Below are positions 8,061-17,225 of a stretch of 64,000 bases of DNA, piece by piece. Numbering within the stretch: the first letter of the stretch is position 1; each line of letters begins with the position of its first letter. The translations under genes and the position numbers were made by a program. Source of the stretch: CAXBCP01 sp963977005 (GTDB lineage Bacteria > Pseudomonadota > Alphaproteobacteria > MPNO01 > UBA830); the NCBI GenBank assembly GCA_963977005.1, contig CAXBMQ010000024.1:5064-69063 (forward strand), written 5' to 3'. The notes under the pieces are model-generated. The model saw nothing but the letters and a program-made list of their open reading frames with translations, was not told the origin of the DNA and did not search any database.

Positions 8061-9452
8061 CTACGCCCCGGTCGCTCCTGCAATCTCGCGCCCGGCAATC
8101 CGTCCGATACCGAAAGCCTTGATCAATCCGCCGACATAGCCCGCCCGGGGACCGCCTTCGAGCCCGCCGACAACGGAACCGGCAGCATACAGGCCGGGAA
8201 TCGGGGATCCGGCCGTATCCAGCACCCGCGCCCGCCCGTCGACGGCGACACCCCCCGACGTCACGGTAAGCCCGGCGCAGAGCGGGATCGCATAATACGG
8301 CGGCTTTTCAACCATGTGCGCGGGGTAGGTCAGCGTCGTGCGGGCCGGGCTGAGCGCCGGCGCACTACCGGCACGCACCAAGCCGTTGAATGCCTCGACG
8401 GTCGCAGCCAGGCCGGTCGCGTCGAGCCCGGCCATTGCCGACAGTTCGTCGAGCGTGTCGGCCTGAAACACCGTGCCGCCGTTTTCGACCAGGGACGGGT
8501 TGGGCGGCACGATATCGTTTTCTCGCGCATCTTCCCAGACCGACGAATCGAAAATAGCGGTCGCCGACAATGGATCGGCCAGCCCGGCAATCGCATTGGT
8601 AACGTAAATTCCCCCGAGTCCTTCATCGCAAAACCGGTTGCCGTCGGGCGTGACGACCAGGCCCTTGGCGCAGATGACATCGAGTTGCGGATACGGCCAG
8701 AGGCTCTCGTTTGTCAGCGCATCGCGGCTGAGCACGTGGCCGTAGAACTTGTCGAGCCCGACGAGCGCCGCGCCGATCTCCGCCGCCATCCGCAGGCCGT
8801 CGCCCCTGCCCGTCTCCGTGTTGCGCTGCCGGACCTTGGCCGGATCCGACGTGATGTGCCTGCCAATCAATTCACGGTCCGCCTGAAATCCGCCATCGGC
8901 GATGACCACCGCTTTTGCCGCGATCCGCTCGCCGTCCTCGAGTTCCAGACCCGCCACGATGCCCGCCTCCATCAGGATGCGCGATGCACGGGCACCCCGG
9001 CGCAGTTCGCCCCGGCGCTCGGTGAGTTTCGCCCCCAGCGCCTGCAGGAAAAGATGAGGGCCGCTGTTTTCCCAGTCGAGCCCCGCGCGCATGGCGCGGC
9101 CCGGCGCCATCATCGGCATGCCCCAGGACCGGCGCGGATGCTGCAGAAATTCGCTGCCCTCCTTACGCATCCAGTCGATGGTCTCCTGCGCATTGTCGGC
9201 AACCGCCCGTGCAAGGTCTTCGCGCGCCGTGCCGTCGGTCGCGTCGATTATCGCCTTGTACAGGGCCTCCGCCGGCTCTTCGGGACCGTGAAACGCCACG
9301 TGGAGCGCGCCGGTAGCGACACGGGAATTGCACATATAAAAATCGTCGGTGCCGGCCTCGAGGACAACCGGCCGCGCGCCGCCCAGGGCCGCATGATTGG
9401 CGGCCGTCAGACCGGCAAACCCGCCGCCGATTATCGCTACATCGAATGTCAT
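8061..9452 (-). CDS. FAD-dependent oxidoreductase (fumarate reductase/TcuA-like flavoprotein)
   Basis: About 463 residues. The N-terminal Rossmann motif FDVAIIGGGFAGLTAANHAA binds FAD, the central part has VVIADGGFQADRELIGRHIT, and the C-terminus has GLYAAGSVVGGLEGGPRAGY with PPYYAIPLCAGLTVTSGGV, as in the succinate dehydrogenase/fumarate reductase flavoprotein family. Tricarballylate dehydrogenase and 3-oxosteroid 1-dehydrogenase belong here. The substrate is not evident and no partner cytochrome or iron-sulfur gene is adjacent. Convergent with the hybrid kinase, with only 4 bases between stop codons and no obvious terminator hairpin. Confidence 0.85.
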   Translation of the reverse strand: MTFDVAIIGGGFAGLTAANHAALGGARPVVLEAGTDDFYMCNSRVATGALHVAFHGPEEPAEALYKAIIDATDGTAREDLARAVADNAQETIDWMRKEGSEFLQHPRRSWGMPMMAPGRAMRAGLDWENSGPHLFLQALGAKLTERRGELRRGARASRILMEAGIVAGLELEDGERIAAKAVVIADGGFQADRELIGRHITSDPAKVRQRNTETGRGDGLRMAAEIGAALVGLDKFYGHVLSRDALTNESLWPYPQLDVICAKGLVVTPDGNRFCDEGLGGIYVTNAIAGLADPLSATAIFDSSVWEDARENDIVPPNPSLVENGGTVFQADTLDELSAMAGLDATGLAATVEAFNGLVRAGSAPALSPARTTLTYPAHMVEKPPYYAIPLCAGLTVTSGGVAVDGRARVLDTAGSPIPGLYAAGSVVGGLEGGPRAGYVGGLIKAFGIGRIAGREIAGATGA

Positions 9453-9712
9453 CTTCCAGTGTCCCCGCTGCGTGCTTTCTGTTCGGGTTCAATCTAGTAC
9501 AGCGGGCAGGAACAAGGCGATACCCGCAAAGAAAAGCTCGCGAAGAACCTTATTGCGGCGGCCCTCTCGGAATATTCTGGCATATCCTGTATGTCTATTT
9601 CGGCAGAGTGTTTTCGCGTCGGGCCGGGATCGCAATATGCTCCCGCCGGACCGGAACCCTGAAAAATTGGCGCAGGAATAGATCAAATCAAAACATCCGA
9701 GGGAACGGAACA

Positions 9713-10111
9713 ATGATCAGGACCAGAGGTCTCGCACATTTCACCCTGCCGGTGACCGACACCGTCCGCAGCATGGCGTTCTATACCGGGATTCTGGGTA
9801 TGAAGGCGATACAGGTAAATCATGACCGCGGCATGGTGTTTCTCGACTGCGGCGGCGATTGCCTGATCCTCGCCAAATCGGAAGCACGGGTGAACCCGGA
9901 TGATCACGACGTGCATCATGCCTTCGTCGTCGATGCGGACGACTACGAGAGTGCCAAGGAGGATCTGGCGGCAAACGGCGTAGATGTCTTCTTCGAAGAA
10001 GACCGCCAGGGCGGCGCCGTCAACGGGCCAAGGGCCTATTTCCACGATCCCGACGGCAACGTGCTCGAGATCATCAATCTGACCAGTTACAAAGGCGATC
10101 GGGACGCCTGA
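9713..10111 (+). CDS. VOC superfamily (glyoxalase-like) protein
   Basis: A 132-residue single-module vicinal oxygen chelate protein. LAHFTLPVTDTVRSMAFYTGILG opens the first beta-alpha-beta-beta-beta unit and YFHDPDGNVLEIINLT closes the second, giving the usual His and Glu metal ligands. The ATG at 9713 has GAGGGAACGG upstream and begins right at the fold, so it is preferred over longer in-frame starts reaching back to 9446. The family contains isomerases, dioxygenases and resistance proteins, so no reaction is assigned. The 260 bases upstream carry no other recognisable gene. Confidence 0.85.
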   Translation: MIRTRGLAHFTLPVTDTVRSMAFYTGILGMKAIQVNHDRGMVFLDCGGDCLILAKSEARVNPDDHDVHHAFVVDADDYESAKEDLAANGVDVFFEEDRQGGAVNGPRAYFHDPDGNVLEIINLTSYKGDRDA

Positions 10112-10401
10112 AAATCGGCGTTTTTCCGACCCGTTTCGGGCGAAACTGCACACAGGGCTGGGGGTATCTCTTCAATCCACAGGCAGGGCCTTGGCGATTC
10201 GGCTCTATTGCGGTGCAATAACAACGGCTTATGAAAGCTTATCCCCAAGGGGCGCTTTCCACAGGAAAATTGCACAAAACCGCAGATTCCGGTTGCTCTC
10301 GGAGCTTACCCATATATAGTAGTCACTGCTTTGTAACATACTGCATGTAGCGCATGCGGTACGGGTTGGCACAAGAGTACAGCTATGAGGAGGGGGAAGT
10401 G
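10112..10401 (+). promoter_or_regulatory. gcrA upstream region with DnaA-box-like and GANTC sites
   Basis: This 290-base gap holds three DnaA-box-like 9-mers on the + strand: CAATCCACA (10173-10181), TTATCCCCA (10239-10247) and CTTTCCACA (10255-10263), one to two mismatches from TTATCCACA. It also holds two GANTC sites, GATTC at 10196-10200 and 10285-10289, the sequence methylated by CcrM in Alphaproteobacteria. In Caulobacter, DnaA activates gcrA and GcrA recognises methylated GANTC promoters, so the clustering is plausible control of gcrA. Sites were found by eye. Confidence 0.45.
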
Positions 10402-10779
10402 ATGCAGTGGAGTCCCGAAAGAGTCGAGACACTCACGCGTCTTTGGGCGGAAGGTCTGTCTGCACGGCAGATTGCGGAAAAGCTGGGTGGCGGGGTCACG
10501 CGGAATGCCGTGATCGGCAAGGCACACCGGTTGAATTTGCAGCGCGGCACCGAGATACCGAAGAAGGAACCGGAGCCGGAACCCGTCGTCTTCGAAGAAC
10601 CTGTCTTTCACCATCCGTCGGCCGACGTCGAACCGTGGATGTGTCGCTGGCCCAGCGATGAGGCCGGCAAGTACGGCCTTCATATCTGCGGCAAGACAGC
10701 CCAGCCGGGGCGGCATTACTGCGCCGAGCACTGTACGGCGCATTACCTGCTGCGACGCCGCGCGACGGTCGCCGCATAG
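10402..10779 (+). CDS. gcrA: GcrA cell cycle regulator
   Basis: The N-terminus WSPERVETLTRLWAEGLSAR, with IAEKLGGGVTRNAVIGKAHRL following, is the diagnostic GcrA helix-turn-helix region. The C-terminal half has a Cys/His cluster (CRWPSDEAG, HICGK, HYCAEHC) of the sigma-70-interacting part. GcrA works with sigma70 at promoters carrying methylated GANTC to drive S-phase and division genes. The ATG at 10402 fits the family start and has GGAGGGGGAAG just upstream; a GTG directly before it is possible. Length 125 residues, a little shorter than Caulobacter GcrA because the central linker is short. A strong terminator follows. Confidence 0.95.
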   Translation: MQWSPERVETLTRLWAEGLSARQIAEKLGGGVTRNAVIGKAHRLNLQRGTEIPKKEPEPEPVVFEEPVFHHPSADVEPWMCRWPSDEAGKYGLHICGKTAQPGRHYCAEHCTAHYLLRRRATVAA

Positions 10780-10810
10780 GCGCGATTGGCACACGACATT
10801 ATCGACGCAT

Positions 10811-10840
10811 GAGGCGCCTTTCGGGGCGCCTCTTTCGTTT
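10811..10840 (+). terminator. Rho-independent terminator after gcrA
   Basis: Perfect 8-bp stem GAGGCGCC (10811-10818) with GGCGCCTC (10825-10832), six-base loop, followed by TTTCGTTTT on the + strand, 32 bases after the gcrA stop. Confidence 0.85.
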
Positions 10841-10926
10841 TGCCAATCTGCGCCGCCCGATATTCATCACTTGATGGCGGCAGCGCCCCGCGCAAAGATA
10901 CGAAGACACCGTATCGGATGGCCGCC

Positions 10927-12168
10927 ATGAAATCGCGATATCACCACGAAATTCCGGCGCATGACCCTACCCTCACGCATGTCGAGCGCGGCTCGCCCAT
11001 GGGCGAAATGCTGCGCCGCTACTGGCAGCCTGTCTGCACCTCCGACGAGGTCGGCGAACTGCCGAAGCGCGTGCGTATCATGTGCGAGGACCTTGTTCTC
11101 TTCCGCGACGGGACCGGCGGAACCGGCTGTCTCGAACTCCATTGCCCGCATCGCGGCACCTCTCTCGAATGGGGCCGGGTCGAAGAAGACGGGCTGCGCT
11201 GCTGCTATCACGGCTGGAAATTCGCAACCGACGGCCGGTGTGTCGACATGGCCTGCGAAAGCGACGAATTCCGCGAAAAGATGGATGTCTGGCAAGCCGG
11301 CTACCCGACCCACGAATATGGCGGGCTGGTCTTCATCTACATGGGCCCACCGGCGGAAATGCCCCTCTTCCCGATGTACGACATTCTCGACACCCGCCAC
11401 CGCGACGACGTCGAACTGCGCGGGATGCGACTGTGGGAAGACCATGCCATCGGCTATGTCCGGGACTGCAACTGGCTTCAGCACTATGAAAACGTCATCG
11501 ATGCCTTCCATCTGCTGATCCTTCATGCCGCGAATTCCGGCGACCAGTTCGGCAGCGTCGTCACCACAACGGGTTGGCCCGATCTCGACTTCGAGGAAAC
11601 CGATCTCGGCGTCCGCTACAACATGCGGCGAAACCTTCCCAACGGAAACAGACTGGAACGCCATGCCGAGGTCGTGCTGCCGAATATCAGCCTGATCCCC
11701 AGCATCCACGAACAGGGCACGGACGCAAAGCACCAGGAACGCGCAACCGAGGTGACCTGGTGCGTGCCGGTCGATAACGAACACCTCTACGGTATTTCCA
11801 TCGTTGCCTGGCCAAAGGACGATGCCGGCAATCCCCTCGACGGCTGGAAACCGGGTACCGACACGGTCACCGACATCCGCCCGGGAAATCTCCGCAACCG
11901 ACCTTACGAAGACAAGCAGCGCAATCCCGACGATATGGAAGCCCAGGAAAGCCAGCGGCCGATTGCGATCCATGCGCTTGAAAATCTCGCGACGTCCGAT
12001 CGCGGTATCGTGCTGCTGCGCCGCCAGCTGCGGCGGTCGCTCGACCGGCTTGCAGCGGGTAAGGACCCTGCCAATATCATTCGCGACGACGACGCCAATC
12101 ACGCCATCGAAACCCACGCCTGGAACACCGTCATCCTGCCCGACGCGCCGAGCGAGGCCGCCGAATAA
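10927..12168 (+). CDS. Rieske non-haem iron oxygenase, alpha subunit type
   Basis: About 413 residues. The Rieske [2Fe-2S] ligands are visible as CPHRGTS (C-x-H) and CCYHGW (C-x2-H). The catalytic domain shows NWLQHYENVIDAFHLLILHA, giving the 2-His-1-Asp mononuclear iron triad of aromatic ring hydroxylases and O-demethylases. The length and the lack of a beta subunit neighbour suggest a vanillate demethylase or phthalate oxygenase-like one-component terminal oxygenase needing a separate reductase, which is not in the window. ATG at 10927 (MKSRYHH) is chosen; ATG at 10918 is equally possible. A DksA-like gene starts 4 bases after its stop. Confidence 0.88.
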   Translation: MKSRYHHEIPAHDPTLTHVERGSPMGEMLRRYWQPVCTSDEVGELPKRVRIMCEDLVLFRDGTGGTGCLELHCPHRGTSLEWGRVEEDGLRCCYHGWKFATDGRCVDMACESDEFREKMDVWQAGYPTHEYGGLVFIYMGPPAEMPLFPMYDILDTRHRDDVELRGMRLWEDHAIGYVRDCNWLQHYENVIDAFHLLILHAANSGDQFGSVVTTTGWPDLDFEETDLGVRYNMRRNLPNGNRLERHAEVVLPNISLIPSIHEQGTDAKHQERATEVTWCVPVDNEHLYGISIVAWPKDDAGNPLDGWKPGTDTVTDIRPGNLRNRPYEDKQRNPDDMEAQESQRPIAIHALENLATSDRGIVLLRRQLRRSLDRLAAGKDPANIIRDDDANHAIETHAWNTVILPDAPSEAAE

Positions 12169-12172
12169 CATC

Positions 12173-12505
12173 ATGGCAATCGACACGGAAAAATTCCGCG
12201 CGCTGCTAAAGACACGCAAGGACGACCTGACGGCCTCGATTGAGAATGCCGCAGGCTCCGCCGCGCCGGTGGAACTCGATCAGCAGGTGCAGGGGCGGCT
12301 GTCGCGCATGGATGCAATACAGGGACAGGCCATGGCCCAGGCGACGATAGAACGCCGCCGCATCGAAATCGCCCGGATCGATGCCGCTTTCGGTCGGATG
12401 GAAGACGGCGAATTCGGCTATTGCGTCGAGTGCGGCGGAGAGATCGCGCCCAAGCGCCTGGAACTGAACCCGGCGACCGCCCGCTGCGTGGAGTGTGCAG
12501 ACTAG
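12173..12505 (+). CDS. DksA/TraR family zinc-finger protein
   Basis: A 110-residue protein. The C-terminal four-cysteine zinc finger is YCVECGGEI...ARCVECAD, and the preceding region is a charged helical hairpin (ATIERRRIEIARIDAAFGRM, then EDGEFGYC). DksA-type proteins insert their coiled coil into the RNA polymerase secondary channel and act with ppGpp. It is short, like the secondary DksA-like proteins found beside the full-length one in many Alphaproteobacteria, so it is probably not the principal DksA. Only 4 bases separate it from the Rieske oxygenase gene, which suggests co-transcription, though a functional link is not obvious. Confidence 0.85.
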   Translation: MAIDTEKFRALLKTRKDDLTASIENAAGSAAPVELDQQVQGRLSRMDAIQGQAMAQATIERRRIEIARIDAAFGRMEDGEFGYCVECGGEIAPKRLELNPATARCVECAD

Positions 12506-12607
12506 GCAATCGCCGGGTTTAGCGCTCAACCGCGCTCTTTCGTCCTCACCGGCCGGATGCTGCTTACTTCATGGCGGCCGTGGAGAGATGAGCACTTCGG
12601 GTTCTGG

Positions 12608-13135
12608 TCAGTTGGATGCGTCGGCGACCTGTTGCGGCGCACGCTTCGGATCGGTGTAGAAAATATGCCGACCGATCCGCGCATAGCGGTCGAGCTTTTT
12701 CGCCCAGGACGGGCTGACGCTGACGGCGTGATACCACAGCGCGCCGTTGGTCGGGTCGTTAACGACACCCGTCTTGATCAGCTTGGCCACATGCAGGCTT
12801 TCCTTCCACGCCGCGCGATCCCGCGGCTTGTCGCTGCGCCCGTCGCACCACCACGAGAACTGGCAGCGATGGCGCTTCTTGTAGCCACCCTGCTTGATCA
12901 CCGAGCATACCTGGCGCGGCCAGCGGCGGTCCGCGGCCCGATTGAGAACCACATGCGCCACCGCGACCTTGCCGACCATCGGCTCGCCACGCGCTTCGTG
13001 ATAGATGTTCTGCGCCAGGCAGTGCAGGTCGGGGCTGTAGCCCGCCTTGTTGTCGTCGCCAAGGCTGCTTGCCGACACATCCGCCGTCGCTGCAATAACT
13101 GCGAGAGAAAGAAGAATTGCTGTGAAGTATCGCAT
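12608..13135 (-). CDS. SleB-type cell wall hydrolase (Hydrolase_2)
   Basis: A 175-residue secreted protein with signal peptide MRYFTAILLSLAVIAATADV and a hydrolase domain starting LHCLAQNIYHEARGEP, the SleB/CwlJ signature containing the catalytic Glu. QFSWWCDG and GALWYHAVSVSPSWA are further family motifs. Relatives cleave peptidoglycan glycan strands as lytic transglycosylases or amidases. It ends convergently toward the DksA-like gene. AGGTG lies about 5 bases before the ATG, and an inverted repeat lies just upstream of that. Confidence 0.88.
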   Translation of the reverse strand: MRYFTAILLSLAVIAATADVSASSLGDDNKAGYSPDLHCLAQNIYHEARGEPMVGKVAVAHVVLNRAADRRWPRQVCSVIKQGGYKKRHRCQFSWWCDGRSDKPRDRAAWKESLHVAKLIKTGVVNDPTNGALWYHAVSVSPSWAKKLDRYARIGRHIFYTDPKRAPQQVADASN

Positions 13136-13425
13136 CTCATCACCTGCTCTTGTTAACCGTGTCCGCCGGTTAATAACCGTCCTGTCAGCAGGTAATGTGT
13201 CTTTTATACTTAGTTAATTTCAACAAGTATTGTGTTTCATTTTAACATTAATTTACGAAAATTAACTATATTGACGATTTTCGCCTTTGAAAAACAAGGA
13301 CTTACAGAATGCCTGTTTTTCGATCAAATTTTATTTTAATTTTTTCCCGGTTTCCGTGCGAGACCGGGCCCAAAAAACAGGGTTAACGCGGGCCGGCCAA
13401 ACGGCACCGCGCAGGCCGCGAAAGG
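13136..13425. promoter_or_regulatory. AT-rich upstream region of sleB-like gene with 7-bp dyad
   Basis: The gap between the hydrolase start and the hyuB stop is much richer in A/T than its surroundings, especially 13190-13345. A perfect inverted repeat, TTAACCG (13153-13159), 7-base spacer, CGGTTAA (13167-13173), lies 18 bases before the hydrolase start. TTAA half-sites recall CtrA boxes, but the spacing is 13, not 7, so CtrA is not claimed. No gene is seen. Confidence 0.4.
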
Positions 13426-15141
13426 TTAACGTTTTCGCCGCACGGCCGTCGCCGCACGATCGATCTGGTTGTCGACAACCACAACACCGTATTTGGCCTC
13501 GGCGGCGGCGACTGACAGGTATCCGTCGCGCACGTCTTCGAGCACCCGGTCCGCGGCGCGCTCGAACGGGTCGCCATACCCGCTGCCGCCGGTCTGCTGC
13601 AGGCGGACGATCGTCCCCGCCGATGCTTCCCGGGTGTCCAGCGCTGCCAGCACCACCGCATCGGGCCCATCGGGATTGATCGACGTGACGCAAACCGGCG
13701 GCCCTTCGCCCCCTGCGACACCCCAGCCCGGCCGTTCGTGGTTCGCCGTGCGCGCGGTCAGCATTACGTCGGACAGCATTTCGTATTCGCGCACGAAGCC
13801 TATCCCGCCCCGCGTACGTCCGGCGCCGGCCGAGTCCGGCCAGATGTCGAATTTACGAATGCGGATCGGATATTCGGTCTCGACAATCTCGACGGGGGTC
13901 GACGGCGTAAAATGGCACATGCCCATGACCATCGGCGTGCCGTCATGGTCTGCGGTCCCGCCAAGGGACGTCACCATCAACTCGTACTGAACGGTCGGCT
14001 TGCCGTTGCGCCCTTCCCTGTAACCGATCGCGATGGCACCATTGCCGAGCCCCGGCGGCGCGACCGCGCGGGCCGGGTTCAGCTTGCCGAGCGCCGCCAC
14101 GACGCAGGCATAGGCAAGGTGCGACGTCGGGAAATAATGGTTTACGGTCGCCGGATAGACCGGGGTGACGACCTTGCCGTCGGGCAGCACGAAATCCAGC
14201 GCCTCGAACGCACCGGCATTGACCGGGATAGAGGGATCGGATGCTGCGATCGTCGCCAGCAGCGACACCGCCTTGCAGGTCTGCGCGGGCGTGTTGATCG
14301 GCCCCCGGGTCTGCCCGTCCGACCCCGAGAAATCGATGGTGAGCCGCGCGCCCTTCTTGATCGCGCGGACATGGATCCTGACGGGCGTGTTCAGGTCCGC
14401 GCCGTCGTGGTCCATGAAGCCCTCGGCCTCGGCCTCGCCATCGGGCCATGACGCGATCTCCGCCTTCACCCGGTCCCGGGTGCGGTCGATAAGGCTCTGC
14501 ATGGCGCCGACCAGCGTCTCGACGCCGTATTCGTCCGACAGGGCGACCAATCGCTCGGCGCCGAGCCGGGTCGAGCCCACCTGCCCGCGCAGGTCGCCGA
14601 CGACGACATCGGGTACGCGGCTGTTGGTGCGAATGATGTTTTCGATTTCCGGCACCACGCCGTTTTCGGTCCAGTAGCGTACCGGCGGCAGACGCAGCCC
14701 ATCGTGAAAAATCTCCCGCGACGCCGCGCCCGACGAGCCCGGCACCAGCCCGCCGAGATCCGCCTTGTGCGCGACCGAAACGCCGAAGGCGATCCGGCGC
14801 CCGCGATAGAACACCGGTGTCAGCACGACCATGTCGGGTACGTGACTGTTCCCGGCCTGGTAGGGGTCGTTACAGACAAAGCTGTCGCCATCCCGCATGG
14901 CATCGCCGGGATAGGCCGCCAACAGGCTTTCAACGGCTTTCGTATAAAGCATCGAATGATACTGGATGCCGCCGCCGACCATGATGACCCTGCCGTCGGC
15001 ATCGGTCAGCCCGGCGGTGCCGTCCTGGCTTTCGCGCAGGATCGGCGAATAGCCGGAATGGAACAGCGCATGGGCCATCGCCTCGGTGGTTTCACGGACC
15101 CGGCTGAGGACAACCTCGGTGGTGATCGGATCGAGGCTCAT
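13426..15141 (-). CDS. Hydantoinase B/oxoprolinase family protein
   Basis: A 571-residue HyuB-type subunit. Its start MSLDPITTEVVLSRVRETTE and internal TDADGRVIMVGGG, DSFVCNDPYQAGNSHVPDMV, DFSGSDGQTRGPINTP and GAGRTRGGIGFVREYE match the hydantoinase B/oxoprolinase family. With HyuA it performs ATP-dependent opening of hydantoin, 5-oxoproline or related rings, or acetone/acetophenone carboxylase-type chemistry. The start overlaps the hyuA stop by 4 bases (ATGA), so the two are translationally coupled. Specificity cannot be read off; the upstream alcohol dehydrogenase is part of the same operon. Confidence 0.92.
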   Translation of the reverse strand: MSLDPITTEVVLSRVRETTEAMAHALFHSGYSPILRESQDGTAGLTDADGRVIMVGGGIQYHSMLYTKAVESLLAAYPGDAMRDGDSFVCNDPYQAGNSHVPDMVVLTPVFYRGRRIAFGVSVAHKADLGGLVPGSSGAASREIFHDGLRLPPVRYWTENGVVPEIENIIRTNSRVPDVVVGDLRGQVGSTRLGAERLVALSDEYGVETLVGAMQSLIDRTRDRVKAEIASWPDGEAEAEGFMDHDGADLNTPVRIHVRAIKKGARLTIDFSGSDGQTRGPINTPAQTCKAVSLLATIAASDPSIPVNAGAFEALDFVLPDGKVVTPVYPATVNHYFPTSHLAYACVVAALGKLNPARAVAPPGLGNGAIAIGYREGRNGKPTVQYELMVTSLGGTADHDGTPMVMGMCHFTPSTPVEIVETEYPIRIRKFDIWPDSAGAGRTRGGIGFVREYEMLSDVMLTARTANHERPGWGVAGGEGPPVCVTSINPDGPDAVVLAALDTREASAGTIVRLQQTGGSGYGDPFERAADRVLEDVRDGYLSVAAAEAKYGVVVVDNQIDRAATAVRRKR

Positions 15142-17210
15142 GCGGCTTCTCCCGTCTCGATGACAAGGTTACCCCAGGGGTCCACGACGCAGGACATACC
15201 GGCGAGGATCACCGTCGTGGAATCGAACTGCTGGACAACCGCCGGACCGTCGAACCGGTCGCCCGACCGGAGCTTTGCGCGGTCGTAGATCGCCGCCTGC
15301 ATAAAATCGGCGACCTCCAGGTCGTATAGCGGCCGCGTGGCGATCCGGGCGTCCGACGCATCTCCGCCTTCCGCGAGCAAAGGCAGTTGCAGGCGCGGGA
15401 CGGCAATTTCCGCAATCACCCGGAACGTGACGACCTCCGCGTCTTCATCGGGTGCGCTGGCGCCGTAAATGCGCTGATGCGCCGAATCGAAATCCGACTT
15501 CAGGGTGGGCTTGTCCGTTTCGGCCAGTGTCCCGGCCGGACAATCGACCGGCAGTTGATAGCCCTGATGCTGATACCGCATATCGACCTGTCGGGTCACC
15601 GTGACCCGGTCCGGCGCGAACCCCTCCTCGGCCACGTCTGCCCGGGCGCGCGCTTCCAGCCCGGCAAAAATTTCATTGATGCGCGCGGGCGCGATTTCGG
15701 ACAACCGTGCGACCGAGGACTGCAGATAGACGTGACGCACCGATGTCTGAAGCAGGCCCATCGCGCTGTTAAGACCGGGATAAAGCGGTGCGAGGACTTG
15801 CGGGATTTTCAGATCGCGCGCCAGCAGGGTGGAATGCAGCGGCCCCGCCCCGCCAAACGCCGCCAGCATATACTTGCGTGGATCCTCGCCCCGCGACTGG
15901 AAGGCAAGTCGCAGGTCGACGGCCATATTCGTGTTTACGATCCTGAGGATACCTGCCGCCGCCTCGACAACGCCCAGCCCCAGCGGTTCGGCCACATGCG
16001 TCCGGATGGCAGCCTCTGCCGCTGCCTTGTCGAGCGTCATCCGCCCGCCGAGCACGTTATCGGCGGCGAGCGCGCCGAGGACGAGATTGGCATCCGTGAC
16101 GGTCGGCAGTTCGCCGCCACGCCCGTAACAGGCGGGACCGGGACTGGCGCCCGCGCTCTCGGGTCCGACCTTCAACAGACCGTCGGGACCGATCCGGGCA
16201 ATCGTGCCGCCGCCCGCGCCCAGAGTGCGTACCTGCAGCATCGGCGTGCCGATATCCTGGCCGGCAATCCTGCCTTCGTTCGTTTCGTCTGCCCGGCCGC
16301 CGATGATCATGGCGATGTCGGTCGATGTGCCGCCCATGTCGAGCGTGACGATCTCCTGCTGCCCTGTCATCCGGGCCAGTTCCTCGCCGGCAACGACACC
16401 GCCTGCGGGACCGGACAAGAGCGTCTGGTTCGGAAACCGCGCGCCGATCGTAATCCGCATCAGCCCGCCATTCGACTGCATCAGGAAAACCTGTGGCGTG
16501 ACCACGCCCCGGTCTTTCAGCCGGTCGGACAGACGTTCCAGGTAGCGCTGCATGATGGGGCCGACATAGGCGTCGATCACCGTCGTCGACTGGCGCGGAT
16601 ATTCGCGGATCGTGGGCAGCACCACGGATGACAGCGATACCCGCCACGCATCCGATTCCTTTGCCAGGATTTCGGCCGTCCGCGCCTCATGCGCCGCATT
16701 CTGAAAACTGAACAGGTAGCTCACGGCCACGGACTCCACACCGGCGGCCTTCAGCGCCCCTGCCGCCCGGCGGACCGCGTCTTCATTGAGCGGTTCCAGC
16801 TCCGTCCCCTGATAATCCATGCGCCCCGGAATGCCATGCGTCAGCGATTGCGGCGCCAGCAGGGGCGGCTTGCGGTAGAACGGGTCGATCAGGTCCGTCG
16901 CCTCGGGTCGCGCCCAGCCACGCGCCTCATAAACGGCGCGAAAGCCGTCGGTAATGAGCAGACCTGTCTTGACGCCCTTGCCTTCGAGGATCGCATTGGT
17001 CGCGACGGTCGTTCCATGCACCAGCGACGCGATATCTGCGGGCTCGACACCCATCGATATCAGTTCGTCGAGGGCCGCCATCACCGCGTTTGACGGGTCC
17101 GCCGGATCGGAGGACACCTTGGCGACGCGCAGGTCGCCGCTATCGACTTCAAAGGCAATCAGGTCGGTGAAAGTGCCGCCGGTGTCGATCCCGACCATCC
17201 ATGAAGCCAT
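15138..17210 (-). CDS. Hydantoinase A/oxoprolinase family protein
   Basis: A 690-residue ATP-dependent subunit. It begins MVGIDTGGTFTDLIAFEVDS, an actin/ASKHA-type phosphate loop, and carries VHGTTVATNAILEGKG, ETLKS-type regions and VTLDMGGTSTDIAMI, the second phosphate loop. It would phosphorylate the ring or carbonyl substrate before HyuB acts. GGGAG lies about 7 bases before the ATG. It sits between an upstream alcohol dehydrogenase (15-base gap) and hyuB. Acetone carboxylase-like and N-methylhydantoinase-like enzymes share this architecture; no third (gamma) subunit is present here, which favours a hydantoinase or oxoprolinase type. Confidence 0.92.
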   Translation of the reverse strand: MASWMVGIDTGGTFTDLIAFEVDSGDLRVAKVSSDPADPSNAVMAALDELISMGVEPADIASLVHGTTVATNAILEGKGVKTGLLITDGFRAVYEARGWARPEATDLIDPFYRKPPLLAPQSLTHGIPGRMDYQGTELEPLNEDAVRRAAGALKAAGVESVAVSYLFSFQNAAHEARTAEILAKESDAWRVSLSSVVLPTIREYPRQSTTVIDAYVGPIMQRYLERLSDRLKDRGVVTPQVFLMQSNGGLMRITIGARFPNQTLLSGPAGGVVAGEELARMTGQQEIVTLDMGGTSTDIAMIIGGRADETNEGRIAGQDIGTPMLQVRTLGAGGGTIARIGPDGLLKVGPESAGASPGPACYGRGGELPTVTDANLVLGALAADNVLGGRMTLDKAAAEAAIRTHVAEPLGLGVVEAAAGILRIVNTNMAVDLRLAFQSRGEDPRKYMLAAFGGAGPLHSTLLARDLKIPQVLAPLYPGLNSAMGLLQTSVRHVYLQSSVARLSEIAPARINEIFAGLEARARADVAEEGFAPDRVTVTRQVDMRYQHQGYQLPVDCPAGTLAETDKPTLKSDFDSAHQRIYGASAPDEDAEVVTFRVIAEIAVPRLQLPLLAEGGDASDARIATRPLYDLEVADFMQAAIYDRAKLRSGDRFDGPAVVQQFDSTTVILAGMSCVVDPWGNLVIETGEAA

Positions 17211-17225
17211 CGCTTCGTCTCCCGG

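Noticed and set aside
12557..13156. 199-codon + strand frame over the SleB-like gene
   Set aside because: Antisense of the hydrolase, which has a signal peptide and motifs.
13136..13425. CtrA binding site (TTAA-N7-TTAA) in the AT-rich gap
   Set aside because: TTAA pairs are spaced 2, 10 or 13 bases apart; none has the N7 spacing.
15387..16631. 414-codon frame opposite to hyuA
   Set aside because: Antisense of a clear HyuA-type protein; no ribosome site and no recognisable domain.
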